A stretch of 64,000 bases of DNA from NCBI GenBank assembly GCA_946402275.1, contig CAMIVY010000011.1, positions 31,240 through 95,239 of the forward strand, read 5' to 3'. A program made the translations under genes and the position numbers. Of this stretch, positions 8,151 to 16,391 are shown piece after piece (the first letter of the stretch is position 1; the number at the start of each line of letters is the position of its first letter). Source of the DNA: an uncultured Prevotella sp. (lineage in GTDB: Bacteria; Bacteroidota; Bacteroidia; Bacteroidales; Bacteroidaceae). The notes beneath the pieces are model-generated. The model did not search any database and had not been told where the DNA came from. It saw nothing but the letters and a program-made list of their open reading frames with translations.

Positions 8151-9869
8151 ATGAAGAAGCTACTTACACTATTTGTATGTCTACTCGCAACAGTATGCTC
8201 TAAGGCTGATCCTGTTGGTTTGGAGGTTGCCAAAAATGTTGCTCAAAAAGTTTTGGGCAAGCAAGTGCGACTGTTGGGAAATAGTAATTCACATAGAGCT
8301 ACGAAACAGATAGAGGCAAATCCAACGTATTATATGTTTAATGCGGAAGATGGTAGTGGATTTGCTTTGATTACAGGCGATGATATGCTTCCTCAGGTTT
8401 TGGGCTACTCAAGTACAGGTAAGTTATCAGAGAAGTGTGATTTGCCAGAAGCTCTCGCTACTTACTTGGACATTTACGACCAGTATGTTAATGCGGTTCG
8501 TAACGGGCAGTTATCAGATACAGAAGATTTGACAAATGCCTTTGCTCTTAGACGTGGTGCAGGTGCGCCATTCCTTTGTGAATCAGAGTGGGGCCAAGGT
8601 GACCCATATAACAGGCTATGTCCTGTATTGAAAGATATTAGGTGTCCAGTAGGATGTGTGGCAACTGCGTTAGCTCAAACGATGTTTTATTGGAAATGGC
8701 CTATTAAAGGTCAAGGTTATGGTCAAGGAAAAGACACGGATGGTGAAACACATCATGGAACACTAGAGCACACCTATGACTGGGACATTATGAAAAATAC
8801 TCGCGTTGAAAACCTTGCATCCGACGAGGCATGTGCCGCTGTTTCGCAACTTTCATATGACTGTGGATTGGCTGTTGGTATGACGTGGGGAACAAATGGT
8901 AGTGGTGCTGGCACACCTGTTTGTATCAAGGCCTTATATACCAATTTCGGATACATACCTACAACGCTACGTCCTCGTATGCGCGAATGCTATGACTCAG
9001 AAAAAGATTATTTAACGGTTATTGCCGAAGAAATAGATGCTGGAAGGCCTGTCATTCAGTCTGCTTCCTCAAAAACAGGTACTGATGGGGACGCTGCAGG
9101 TCATGCCTATGTGATAGACGGTTACGATGCCAATGGTTTTGTACATGTGAACTGGGGATGGAACGGTGATGCGAATGGATACTTTGATTTGGCAAAAATG
9201 AATCCAATGGGTTATACGTTCACTTTGTCGCAAACTACTATTACAGGTATTGTACCTGCTAAAAATGGGGAGACAGGTACTCCAACAGAATATCCTTATT
9301 TGGCATATTCACCTAAGTCAGACCGTAAACTAGGTGATAAGATACGTTGGAAATCAGTATCTTTTAAAGCTACTGTAGGTGGTGTTTATAATTACAATGG
9401 TAATGCGCATACTTGGACGATGGCACTTGGTGTGTATGATAATAATAACCGACTTATAGGTCAGATTAGTGACCCACGTAACACCATAACAATCTCCTTA
9501 GAGCCAAGTCATTATTATAAAGAGGATGCTTTCTCAAATATAGAATGCAAACTAAATAAGGAATTGGAAAATGGTGAATATGCTGTTCGCGTGATGTTTA
9601 AAGAGAATAATGGTGAATGGATATTGCCAGATATGGCAGGTGGTATGAAAAAAAATGCTATTTACTTTAAGTTAGAGGGTAATTATATTACATTTACCGA
9701 TGGAACTGAATATAATGCCACGACTAGCATTTCAAGTCTAAAACGGGACGAATCACTCGACTCGTCACTCCGTTATTACGACTTACAGGGACGTGAACTG
9801 AATGTACCATCCAAAGGTCTGGTAATTCGTAAGCAGGGCAACACCGTTCGTAAGGTGATTATAAAATAG
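8151..9869 (+). CDS. Secreted C10-family cysteine peptidase (streptopain/interpain-like)
   Basis: Secreted papain-fold cysteine protease of family C10, 572 residues. It has a signal peptide (MKKLLTLFVCLLATVCSKA), a Spi-type propeptide (~21-135, with YYMFNAEDGSGFALITGDD), then the catalytic domain. The nucleophile is Cys169 in CPVGCVATALAQ and the general base His318 in AAGHAYVIDGY, followed by VNWGWNG. A beta-rich C-terminal domain ends in a YDLQGREL...GLVIRKQG-type tail shared with other secreted enzymes here. Interpain A of Prevotella intermedia is a known member of this family. It lies after its own terminator-bounded gap and is probably a separate transcript next to the susCD locus. Confidence 0.92.
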   Translation: MKKLLTLFVCLLATVCSKADPVGLEVAKNVAQKVLGKQVRLLGNSNSHRATKQIEANPTYYMFNAEDGSGFALITGDDMLPQVLGYSSTGKLSEKCDLPEALATYLDIYDQYVNAVRNGQLSDTEDLTNAFALRRGAGAPFLCESEWGQGDPYNRLCPVLKDIRCPVGCVATALAQTMFYWKWPIKGQGYGQGKDTDGETHHGTLEHTYDWDIMKNTRVENLASDEACAAVSQLSYDCGLAVGMTWGTNGSGAGTPVCIKALYTNFGYIPTTLRPRMRECYDSEKDYLTVIAEEIDAGRPVIQSASSKTGTDGDAAGHAYVIDGYDANGFVHVNWGWNGDANGYFDLAKMNPMGYTFTLSQTTITGIVPAKNGETGTPTEYPYLAYSPKSDRKLGDKIRWKSVSFKATVGGVYNYNGNAHTWTMALGVYDNNNRLIGQISDPRNTITISLEPSHYYKEDAFSNIECKLNKELENGEYAVRVMFKENNGEWILPDMAGGMKKNAIYFKLEGNYITFTDGTEYNATTSISSLKRDESLDSSLRYYDLQGRELNVPSKGLVIRKQGNTVRKVIIK

Positions 9870-9894
9870 CAGATTCTTTTATCTGTATATAATC

Positions 9895-9930
9895 AACAGG
9901 GCAGGAACTAACATTGTTCTTGCCCTGTTT
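9895..9930 (+). terminator. Intrinsic terminator after the C10 peptidase gene
   Basis: Near-perfect hairpin with arms aacagggcaggaac (9895-9908) and gttcttgccctgtt (9916-9929), followed by a short T run. Confidence 0.75.
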
Positions 9931-10029
9931 AACGTCCCATGACTATGGCATAGTGAATACTCCGAAAGTAATTTCCAATACTCCGAATAGAAATTAATTT
10001 TCTCCGAAAGTAAATTCTGTCATAATCAG

Positions 10030-10060
10030 TTTGTGGTTTCAAAATATAATTGTATCTTTG
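10030..10060 (+). promoter_or_regulatory. Promoter with very short leader
   Basis: TTTG (10030-10033), a 19-bp gap, then TATCTTTG (10053-10060). The next ATG is at 10068, only 7 bp after the -7 box, so the transcript would be leaderless or nearly so. Confidence 0.75.
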
Positions 10061-10067
10061 CAAGCGT

Positions 10068-10718
10068 ATGGACGTCGCTTTTCTACTAAATAAGTATTTC
10101 AATGGTGCCAAGGATGTTTCTATTGATGTCTTTGATGCACAAACGCTTAACAATGTTTATCAAGATGTTGTCAGTGCATTGACAGCCCACTTAGAGATTG
10201 AGGTCAGTGTGCTACAGGCACTGAGTTATTGTCTCTATGAGATGATGGATAATGTGCATATCCACTCTGGCAAATCACTTGGGACTGCAATGACATATTA
10301 CGATAGCGAGTGTAGGAGTGTTCGCGTCCTTATTGCTGACGACGGAATAGGAATTAAAGCCTCACTAGCAGAGAACATTAAATACAAGGACATCACAGAG
10401 CCAGATGCTCTTAGAATATGTCTTGAAGACAAAATAACAGATGGCAAAGGAATGGGATTTGGACTATATACTACGTCAAAATTAGTTGATTGCATTGGGA
10501 AAAAGTTCGTTCTGCATTCTGGAAGCCACAAGCTTATCATACAAAGTGGACAAACCTCTGTGGTTGAAAATGGCTATTGGCAAGGGACACTTATCTATAT
10601 GGAAATAAATACGGCAATTGAAATCGACCCCAATCAGGTTGTCGATAACAGGTCTGATATTGCCGATGAGTATAATGAAACATTTGTTGAAACAGGAGAA
10701 TTGGAGCAACTATGGTAG
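10068..10718 (+). CDS. GHKL-type ATP-binding regulatory protein (anti-sigma kinase-like)
   Basis: 216-residue cytosolic protein with a C-terminal GHKL/HATPase fold: N-box YEMMDNVHIHS, G1 box DDGIGI and G2 box GKGMGFGLYTT. It lacks a dimerisation/phosphoacceptor domain and membrane segments, so it is not a classical sensor kinase; RsbW/SpoIIAB-like ATPases are the nearest functional analogue. It overlaps by 7 bp a downstream STAS-like gene, a pairing that resembles anti-sigma kinase/antagonist couples. Target unknown. ATG 10068 is chosen because the promoter -7 box covers the TTG at 10050. Confidence 0.75.
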   Translation: MDVAFLLNKYFNGAKDVSIDVFDAQTLNNVYQDVVSALTAHLEIEVSVLQALSYCLYEMMDNVHIHSGKSLGTAMTYYDSECRSVRVLIADDGIGIKASLAENIKYKDITEPDALRICLEDKITDGKGMGFGLYTTSKLVDCIGKKFVLHSGSHKLIIQSGQTSVVENGYWQGTLIYMEINTAIEIDPNQVVDNRSDIADEYNETFVETGELEQLW

Positions 10719-11017
10719 AATTCAAATTCATAGAATACGGAACTGACTTCGGGACACGAGACATGGGACAAAAGCTTCGGCTAAAGCTTTTGCCTCTTAT
10801 CAAGGGCAACGAGAAAGTTGTTTTAGACTTTACAGGAGTCAATGTCGTGTCAAATTCCTTTGCAGACGAGTGCATTGCTAAATTGCTTCTGGAGATGCCT
10901 TTAGACGAACTCAAAAAACGCACTACTTTCCAGGGGTTGAACACAATGGCTGAACGTAGTATCTTAGTAGCATTGCAAAGAAGATACAAGGTAATAAAAG
11001 AATCTGTCACAAAATAA
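10712..11017 (+). CDS. STAS-like domain protein (DUF4325 type)
   Basis: 101-residue protein with the alternating beta-alpha pattern of STAS-like DUF4325 proteins: KVVLDFTGVNVVSNSFADE (~37-55), a strand followed by a Ser-Asn-Ser loop, then amphipathic helices. It overlaps the preceding ATPase gene by 7 bp and is translationally coupled. By analogy with SpoIIAA/RsbV it may be the substrate or partner of that ATPase. The family call is from pattern only. An intrinsic terminator follows 64 bp downstream. Confidence 0.7.
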   Translation: MVEFKFIEYGTDFGTRDMGQKLRLKLLPLIKGNEKVVLDFTGVNVVSNSFADECIAKLLLEMPLDELKKRTTFQGLNTMAERSILVALQRRYKVIKESVTK

Positions 11018-11081
11018 ACGTAACTATGCAGTTCCCCTTGGATAAAATTGAATTTTAGAGACTAAGAACACATTAAAATAA

Positions 11082-11114
11082 ATGGGCTCCCTCATCGGAA
11101 GCCCATCGTTTTTA
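11082..11114 (+). terminator. Intrinsic terminator after the ATPase/STAS pair
   Basis: Arms atgggct (11082-11088) and agcccat (11100-11106) followed by a T5 run to 11114. It separates this operon from the convergent ferredoxin gene. Confidence 0.8.
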
Positions 11115-11136
11115 ACCACATAATTCAGCTTATTCC

Positions 11137-11304
11137 TTAGGGAAGGCTGATTGCCTCTGACGGACAAACGTCAGCGCATGTGCCGCACTCTGTGCAAACA
11201 TCGGGGTTGATTGAATACTTGTCGCCCTCAGAGATTGCTCCAGCGGGGCATTCATCGATACATGTACCGCATGCGATGCAGTCGTCACCAATTACGTATG
11301 CCAT
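11137..11304 (-). CDS. 2[4Fe-4S] bacterial-type ferredoxin, 55 residues
   Basis: Short electron carrier for anaerobic metabolism. The minus-strand translation starts MAYVIGDDCIACGTCIDECP and contains two complete CxxCxxCxxxCP motifs: CIACGTCIDECP and CTECGTCADVCP. It ends in SLP and a TAA at 11139-11137. Length matches clostridial-type ferredoxins. A TAnnTTTG box lies 48 bp upstream. Likely partners include pyruvate:ferredoxin oxidoreductase or flavoprotein systems elsewhere. Confidence 0.95.
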   Translation of the reverse strand: MAYVIGDDCIACGTCIDECPAGAISEGDKYSINPDVCTECGTCADVCPSEAISLP

Positions 11305-11351
11305 AACTTAATTACTTTTAATAGATTAATAAATACTTAATATTTGTGATG

Positions 11352-11359
11352 CAAAGATA
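11352..11359 (-). promoter_or_regulatory. -7 box of the ferredoxin promoter
   Basis: TATCTTTG on the minus strand, 48 bp upstream of the ferredoxin ATG. No clear TTTG at the -33 position. Confidence 0.6.
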
Positions 11360-11462
11360 GGCATTTATTTTGAGAATTACCTAAAAATGATGAGAGTTTT
11401 TTTATAATTTATACATAGTCGAAATAATAATTAGGGGTTTATTTACGTTATTATGGATATAA

Positions 11463-12209
11463 ATGAAACGATTTTTGACGCTTTTATTAACGGGATTGAT
11501 GGTCCTGAATGCTGCTGCACAGATGGACCGTCGAGTGCAGAACAAGCCTTATATAGACTTGCGTCCGCTACATTTCGGCATCCTGATTGGTACGCACCTG
11601 CAGGATATAGAGCTGGAGAATGTGGGACCATACATGATGACTGATGACGACGGGAACGTAACCGAACAGTATATCATGTGCGATGCTGACAAGTGGAACC
11701 AGGGATTCTCCGTGGGAGTACTGGCAGAAATGCGACTGAGCGAACATTTCTCCTTGCGACTCACCCCATCGATGCACTTTGGAGGCAAGCACCTGACGTT
11801 TCTGAACATGAAACAGTTAGACCCTCAGGGTCGGCCCCTCCAGCAGACACAGGACATGAAGAACACGTATGTATCGATTCCGCTGGACATCAAGTTTGCA
11901 GCTCCACGTTGGAACAACCACCGTCCTTACATCATGGCTGGCATCAATCCAATGATAAACCTGACGGGGGGTGACCAAGACATGATTCGCATCAAAAACT
12001 ACAATACCATGGTGGAAGTGGGACTGGGATGTGACTTCTACCTGCCCTTTTTCAAACTGATTCCTGAACTGAAATTCTGTTTCGGACTGGGGGATGTGCT
12101 GGACAAAAACCATATTAACGAATTGCGCGACGCCAACCTACGGGCCTATGCGGGTAGTGTCAGCAGCGCGCAATCGAAGATGTTTGTCCTAACGTTCTAC
12201 TTTGAGTAA
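11463..12209 (+). CDS. porT: PorT-like outer-membrane beta-barrel protein (type IX secretion)
   Basis: 248 residues with a signal peptide (MKRFLTLLLTGLMVLNAAAQ) and an 8-stranded-barrel pattern with alternating hydrophobics, ending SKMFVLTFYFE with a terminal aromatic. The N-terminal part RVQNKPYIDLRPLHFGILIG resembles PorT/SprT proteins needed for type IX secretion in Porphyromonas and Flavobacterium. If correct, it supports export of the tail-bearing enzymes found elsewhere in this window. A generic outer-membrane barrel protein is the alternative. A 9-bp tandem repeat begins directly after the stop codon. Confidence 0.75.
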   Translation: MKRFLTLLLTGLMVLNAAAQMDRRVQNKPYIDLRPLHFGILIGTHLQDIELENVGPYMMTDDDGNVTEQYIMCDADKWNQGFSVGVLAEMRLSEHFSLRLTPSMHFGGKHLTFLNMKQLDPQGRPLQQTQDMKNTYVSIPLDIKFAAPRWNNHRPYIMAGINPMINLTGGDQDMIRIKNYNTMVEVGLGCDFYLPFFKLIPELKFCFGLGDVLDKNHINELRDANLRAYAGSVSSAQSKMFVLTFYFE

Positions 12210-12210
12210 A

Positions 12211-12246
12211 CTAGATATTCTAGATTGTCTAGTTATTCTAGAAGAT
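12211..12246. repeat. 9-bp tandem repeat with CTAG at each unit
   Basis: CTAG tetranucleotides start at 12211, 12220, 12229 and 12238, exactly 9 bp apart, in four imperfect units (ctagatatt, ctagattgt, ctagttatt, ctagaagat). It fills the gap between the convergent porT and 5'-nucleotidase genes. Function unknown; it may form weak hairpins. Confidence 0.7.
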
Positions 12247-13097
12247 TATTTAAGATCGACTACCAAGCGACCTACGAAGACGGCCGACTTGCCATTCTGA
12301 TCAACAGGAATGGGTTTGCCATCCATATTATTGCAATATTCCAGTTGCGTCATATAGGTATGAGAATGACCTCCCAGCACCAAATCGATGTTGCGAGAGC
12401 CTTGTATCATATACTGGTCGTCCCCTTCACGATTGATATCCCAGCCGAGGTGTGAGATGCAGATAACCATATCGCACTTCTGCTGTTGCTTCAACATAGT
12501 GGCTGTTTCTAGGGCCACCTTGGCAGGATCCAGGTATTTCACTCCCACGCAATTCTTATCGCTTACCAAGCCTTTTAGCTTCGGACATACGGCAAAGACT
12601 CCTATTTTCAAGCCATTACGCTTGATAATAATCCACGGTTTGCAGATGCCTTCCATCACAGTGCCCGTGAAGTCGTAGTTAGCACAGAGAATGGGGAAGT
12701 TGGCTTGCTTAAACACGCGAGCCATGTTTTCGAGTCCGAAGTCAAACTCATGATTGCCAATGGTGGAGGCATCGATGCCCATCTGATTCATAAGACCTAC
12801 TTCCACATCACCCTTGAACATGGTGAAATAGGCAGAACCTTGGAAAAAGTCGCCGCTATCGAAATAGAGGAGGTCTGGATGCTTCGCGCGTTCCTCTTTT
12901 AACATAGCAATACGACGAAGGAAACCTCCACGACCTGCCTTCATCGTGTCAGGCAACTGCGCATTGATAGGCAGGATGGCAGAATGGGTATCGTTGGTGT
13001 GTAGAATCACCAATTGCTTGTGTTTCTTGGCCTGACCGCTAAGCGATACCAGAGCCAACAACATTACGAGGAAATATCTTGTTTTCATACTTAACAT
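12246..13097 (-). CDS. 5'-nucleotidase, metallophosphatase domain protein
   Basis: Periplasmic or surface phosphoesterase corresponding to the N-terminal catalytic half of UshA-type 5'-nucleotidases. 283 residues with a signal peptide (MKTRYFLVMLLALVSLSGQA). Metal-binding motifs are visible: LHTNDTH, YFDSGDFFQG, TIGNHEFDFG, CISHLG and VLGGHSHTY. The substrate-binding C-terminal domain is absent here and encoded by the separate gene immediately upstream (13122-13886), with a 24-bp gap. The two products probably form one enzyme. Confidence 0.9.
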   Translation of the reverse strand: MLSMKTRYFLVMLLALVSLSGQAKKHKQLVILHTNDTHSAILPINAQLPDTMKAGRGGFLRRIAMLKEERAKHPDLLYFDSGDFFQGSAYFTMFKGDVEVGLMNQMGIDASTIGNHEFDFGLENMARVFKQANFPILCANYDFTGTVMEGICKPWIIIKRNGLKIGVFAVCPKLKGLVSDKNCVGVKYLDPAKVALETATMLKQQQKCDMVICISHLGWDINREGDDQYMIQGSRNIDLVLGGHSHTYMTQLEYCNNMDGKPIPVDQNGKSAVFVGRLVVDLK

Positions 13098-13121
13098 TTT
13101 TCACTGTTCACTATTCACTAT

Positions 13122-13886
13122 TCACTTTACTACCACTCTTCCTTCTATCTCGGAGTCAACTTCCTTTCCTTGCTTCATCATCTCACGGAAGTAATTCATA
13201 ATGATAAAGCGGGTATTGTTGTCTGCCGCCTTAGGAGCATTGATGTCTCGTCCTTTCTTGAATGCTTCCATCTTATCGGTACCACCCAACAGATAGTCAA
13301 TGGTGGCAATACGATAGTCTTTCTGAGGCTCAACAGGCTGACCATTGATGGTGGCACTTACCAAACGCCCATCTTTCGTAATAACCAAACGAACGGAATG
13401 GCTGAGACCTTCGCCTCCCACAACTGCCATCTGTTGGAAAAGTTCCAAGACATCGGCACCACTCATGGTGATGAAGGATATCTTGTTTTCAAAGGGGGCT
13501 ACATCGAGCACATCGCCATAGGTCACATCGCCCTTAGGCAAATCGGCTCGTACACCTCCCATATTGTAAACACCAAAGTCGGGCTTTTCATTATATTCCT
13601 TTGCTGCCCAAACCAATATGTCGGACAGCAAGTTGGGAAGGGTTCCCTCGGGACGTTGAGTAGTCATATACCTGGCAGAACGACCCACGACAGGCCCCAT
13701 CACACTATCCACAACGTGCTTAAAAGGTTGCAGGAACTCAGCAGCCCGGGCATCTGGCTTGACATCATAACGGGCATCCACCACGATACGGTCGCGCTGA
13801 ACAGAGGCCACCTCATAATGCGACTTGCACGATGCCAGCATCAGAAACGGCATCAAAGCGAGCAAAACAGTCTTTCTATTCATCAT
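13122..13886 (-). CDS. 5'-nucleotidase C-terminal (substrate-binding) domain protein
   Basis: 254-residue lipoprotein (MPFLMLASCKS) matching the UshA C-terminal nucleotide-binding domain. Visible features are GTLPNLLSDILVWAAKE, YNMGGVRADLPKGDVTYGDV and PFENKISFITMSG. It is the first gene of a two-gene operon, followed after 24 bp by the metallophosphatase half. Complementary domains in tandem, each with its own export signal, indicate a split nucleotidase. Confidence 0.9.
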   Translation of the reverse strand: MMNRKTVLLALMPFLMLASCKSHYEVASVQRDRIVVDARYDVKPDARAAEFLQPFKHVVDSVMGPVVGRSARYMTTQRPEGTLPNLLSDILVWAAKEYNEKPDFGVYNMGGVRADLPKGDVTYGDVLDVAPFENKISFITMSGADVLELFQQMAVVGGEGLSHSVRLVITKDGRLVSATINGQPVEPQKDYRIATIDYLLGGTDKMEAFKKGRDINAPKAADNNTRFIIMNYFREMMKQGKEVDSEIEGRVVVK

Positions 13887-13915
13887 TTATTAGGAATTAT
13901 TTTAGGTTCAGACTG

Positions 13916-13923
13916 CAAATTTA
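13916..13923 (-). promoter_or_regulatory. -7 box of the 5'-nucleotidase operon
   Basis: TAAATTTG on the minus strand, 30 bp upstream of the ATG at 13886. Fits TAnnTTTG; no convincing -33 element. Confidence 0.5.
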
Positions 13924-14059
13924 CGAAAAATATCCAGAAAATCACATTGCGGAAGCAAATTTTTCACTTTTCACTTTTCTCTTTTCACTTTTTTCGCACC
14001 TTTGAAACTACGTTTCGAAAGTACTTTCACTCGAAAAAACAAAGAAAATTGAGGTTTTC

Positions 14060-14091
14060 TTTGGTTTTTTGCTCGTTTATTCGTACCTTTG
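14060..14091 (+). promoter_or_regulatory. rplS promoter
   Basis: TTTG (14060-14063), a 20-bp gap, then TACCTTTG (14084-14091), a full consensus match about 97 bp upstream of the rplS ATG. The leader of ~90 nt is long enough for regulation, but I see no clear L19 binding structure. Confidence 0.75.
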
Positions 14092-14187
14092 CACCCGCTT
14101 TTCGGCGTAATCGCTGGCAGGAAGTTTCGAGTTGCCTGTTATGTTGCGTTGGAACGATAACAACAATTTTAAACGATTAAAGAAAAA

Positions 14188-14556
14188 ATGGATTTAATTA
14201 AAGTTGCTGAAGAAGCATTTGCAACCGGCAAGCAGCACCCCAGTTTCAAAGCTGGTGATACTGTAACTGTCGCTTACAAAATTATCGAGGGTTCAAAGGA
14301 GCGTATCCAGCTCTTCCGTGGCGTAGTCATCAAGATTAACGGTCATCAGGAGAAGAAGCGTTTCACCGTACGCAAGATGTCAGGCACCGTTGGTGTAGAG
14401 CGTATTTTCCCCATCGAGTCACCCAACATCGACTCTATCGAGGTCAACAAGGTTGGTAAGGTTCGTCGCGCTAAGCTTTACTATCTGCGTAAGCTCACTG
14501 GTAAGGCTGCCCGTATTAAGGAGAAGCGTAGCGGTGCACGTGCTACTGCTGAGTAA
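14188..14556 (+). CDS. rplS: 50S ribosomal protein L19
   Basis: 122-residue L19 at the 30S-50S interface. Diagnostic stretches are [47 protein letters not shown] and [20 protein letters not shown]. The C-terminal extension ([15 protein letters not shown]) is usual for Bacteroidota. Codon use is strongly biased, as expected for high expression. Monocistronic, between its own promoter and an intrinsic terminator. Confidence 0.98.
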   Translation: MDLIKVAEEAFATGKQHPSFKAGDTVTVAYKIIEGSKERIQLFRGVVIKINGHQEKKRFTVRKMSGTVGVERIFPIESPNIDSIEVNKVGKVRRAKLYYLRKLTGKAARIKEKRSGARATAE

Positions 14557-14581
14557 ATCTCAGACGAGACCTGCACGACAT

Positions 14582-14617
14582 AAAAAGAGACACTCAAGTT
14601 TTGGGTGTCTCTTTTTT
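14582..14617. terminator. Bidirectional intrinsic terminator after rplS
   Basis: Arms aaaaagagacac (14582-14593) and gtgtctctttttt (14605-14617). A-rich and T-rich flanks let it work in both directions. The stop codon of the convergent small gene (14594-14596) lies in its loop. Confidence 0.85.
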
Positions 14618-14806
14618 ATTGGGATGATGCCCTCCGTAAATAGTTTCTCCGCCAAGGTCACCATGCAATGTCTCTTGGAAGGAGTCCCAGTCCTGAAACC
14701 CAGCCAATAGCGACAAGCGGTCCAACGTCTTACGGTCAGGCTTGTGCAGCAACTCTTTCTCCACTGCCTCTAGAAGTTTGCGCAGTGCATGTCTCTTTTT
14801 CTCCAT
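14594..14806 (-). CDS. Small hypothetical protein, 70 residues
   Basis: Unrecognised 70-residue protein starting MEKKRHALRKLLEAVEKELL, with helical charged N-terminus and the segment LSLLAGFQDWDSFQETLHGDL. No signal peptide or membrane segment. Support for being real: a plausible start, an amphipathic helix pattern, a stop inside a bidirectional terminator, and no better gene on the other strand. No promoter is obvious. Confidence 0.55.
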   Translation of the reverse strand: MEKKRHALRKLLEAVEKELLHKPDRKTLDRLSLLAGFQDWDSFQETLHGDLGGETIYGGHHPNKKETPKT

Positions 14807-14935
14807 ATCGCGTACAAAATTACATATAAAATTGAAAAGTGGAAAGTGAAAGATGAAAAAATTGCCTACGCTACCAAAAATTCATAATTATTTCGTAATT
14901 TTGCATGCGGAAACGAAACATACACCTTATATATA

Positions 14936-16123
14936 ATGAAAGAATTAGCACTTAAGTACGGATGTAATCCGAACCAGAAACCCTCTCGCATCTTCATGAC
15001 AGAGGGTGAGCTACCCATTGAAGTGATTAACGGTCGTCCTGGCTACATCAACTTTCTTGATGCCTTGAACGCATGGCAGTTAGTGAAAGAACTGAAAGAA
15101 GCTACTGGTCTGCCTGCTGCAGCATCGTTCAAGCATGTCAGTCCTGCTGGTGCTGCTGTGGGCCTGCCCCTAAGCGACACGCTGAAGAAAATTTACTTCG
15201 TTGATGATGTGAAGGGACTGGACGAGAGTCCTGTTGCTTGTGCCTATGCTCGTGCACGTGGTGCCGACCGCATGTCGAGCTATGGTGACTTCGTGGCTTT
15301 AAGCGACACCTGCGATGCCACTACTGCCCTACTCTTGAAGCGCGAGGTAAGTGATGGCGTGATTGCCCCTGACTATACTGCTGAGGCTATCGAGATACTG
15401 AAAGACAAGCGCAAAGGTACTTACAACGTCATCAAGATTGACCCCAGCTACAAGCCGGAGCCTATTGAGCGTAAACAATGCTTTGGTGTGACTTTCGAAC
15501 AGGGTCGCAACGAGATTAAACTGGACGATCCTGCACTCTTTGAGAATATCCCTACACAGAACAAGACATTCACAGCTGAGGCCAAGCGCGACTTGATTAT
15601 CGCCTTGATCACGTTGAAATACACCCAGTCTAACTCTGTATGCTATGTAAAGGACGGACAGGCTATCGGTATTGGTGCCGGTCAGCAGAGTCGTATTCAC
15701 TGCACCCGTCTGGCAGGCAACAAGGCTGACATCTGGTGGTTGCGCCAGCATCCAAAGGTGATGAGCCTGCCTTTCAAGGAGGGTATTCGCAGGGCTGACC
15801 GTGACAATACGATTGACGTTTACATCTCTGAGGATGAGCACGACGACGTACTGCGTGACGGAGCCTGGCAGCAGTTCTTCACCAAGCAGCCCGAGGTACT
15901 GACATTGGCAGAGAAGAAAGAATGGATTGCCAAGAACACCAAGGTGGCATTGGGTTCTGATGCCTTCTTCCCCTTTGGTGACAACATTGAGCGTGCCCAC
16001 AAAAGTGGCGTAGAGTTCATCGCACAGGCTGGCGGCTCTGTTCGCGACGATCATGTTATCATGACTTGCGACAAATACGGCATTGCAATGACATTCACAG
16101 GTGTACGTTTGTTCCATCATTGA
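14936..16123 (+). CDS. Stand-alone AICAR transformylase (PurH C-terminal type)
   Basis: Phosphoribosylaminoimidazolecarboxamide formyltransferase, the penultimate step of IMP synthesis. 395 residues containing the AICARFT domain with the catalytic Lys-His in SFKHVSPAGAAVG (~residues 64-76), RGADRMSSYGDFVALSD, SNSVCYVKDGQAIGIGAGQQ and the C-terminal GGSVRDDHVI. No IMP cyclohydrolase domain is present. A separate gene for that domain lies at 43178-43774, so the usual bifunctional PurH is divided over two loci in this genome. Confidence 0.93.
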   Translation: MKELALKYGCNPNQKPSRIFMTEGELPIEVINGRPGYINFLDALNAWQLVKELKEATGLPAAASFKHVSPAGAAVGLPLSDTLKKIYFVDDVKGLDESPVACAYARARGADRMSSYGDFVALSDTCDATTALLLKREVSDGVIAPDYTAEAIEILKDKRKGTYNVIKIDPSYKPEPIERKQCFGVTFEQGRNEIKLDDPALFENIPTQNKTFTAEAKRDLIIALITLKYTQSNSVCYVKDGQAIGIGAGQQSRIHCTRLAGNKADIWWLRQHPKVMSLPFKEGIRRADRDNTIDVYISEDEHDDVLRDGAWQQFFTKQPEVLTLAEKKEWIAKNTKVALGSDAFFPFGDNIERAHKSGVEFIAQAGGSVRDDHVIMTCDKYGIAMTFTGVRLFHH

Positions 16124-16165
16124 TTCTAAATGAGGAATGAGAAATGTAAATGAAGAAATGAAGGA

Positions 16166-16363
16166 ATGAGTAAGGAAGACGACTTTCAGAGTATTCTGGA
16201 GAATGGTATCAGCTTCGGACGCGGAGGCGGTCCTCGCAAGGAAGAGGACAAGATAAAGACCAAGGCCAAGAAGAAAAAATACATCACTGGTGCTCACGGT
16301 AGTGGCTCTGCGCGACAGAAAGCCAAATACCGTGAGCAACGGGCTAACAGGCATAAAAAGTGA
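16166..16363 (+). CDS. Small basic protein, 65 residues, function unknown
   Basis: 65-residue Lys/Arg-rich protein starting MSKEDDFQSILENGISFGRG, with a Gly-rich segment and a basic tail (AKYREQRANRHKK). The acidic N-terminus and basic C-terminus suggest nucleic-acid or ribosome association, which is inference only. It lies 42 bp after the AICARFT gene and 28 bp before the GH53 gene. Confidence 0.6.
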   Translation: MSKEDDFQSILENGISFGRGGGPRKEEDKIKTKAKKKKYITGAHGSGSARQKAKYREQRANRHKK

Positions 16364-16391
16364 AAAGTGAAAATACAAATCTACTAACGAT

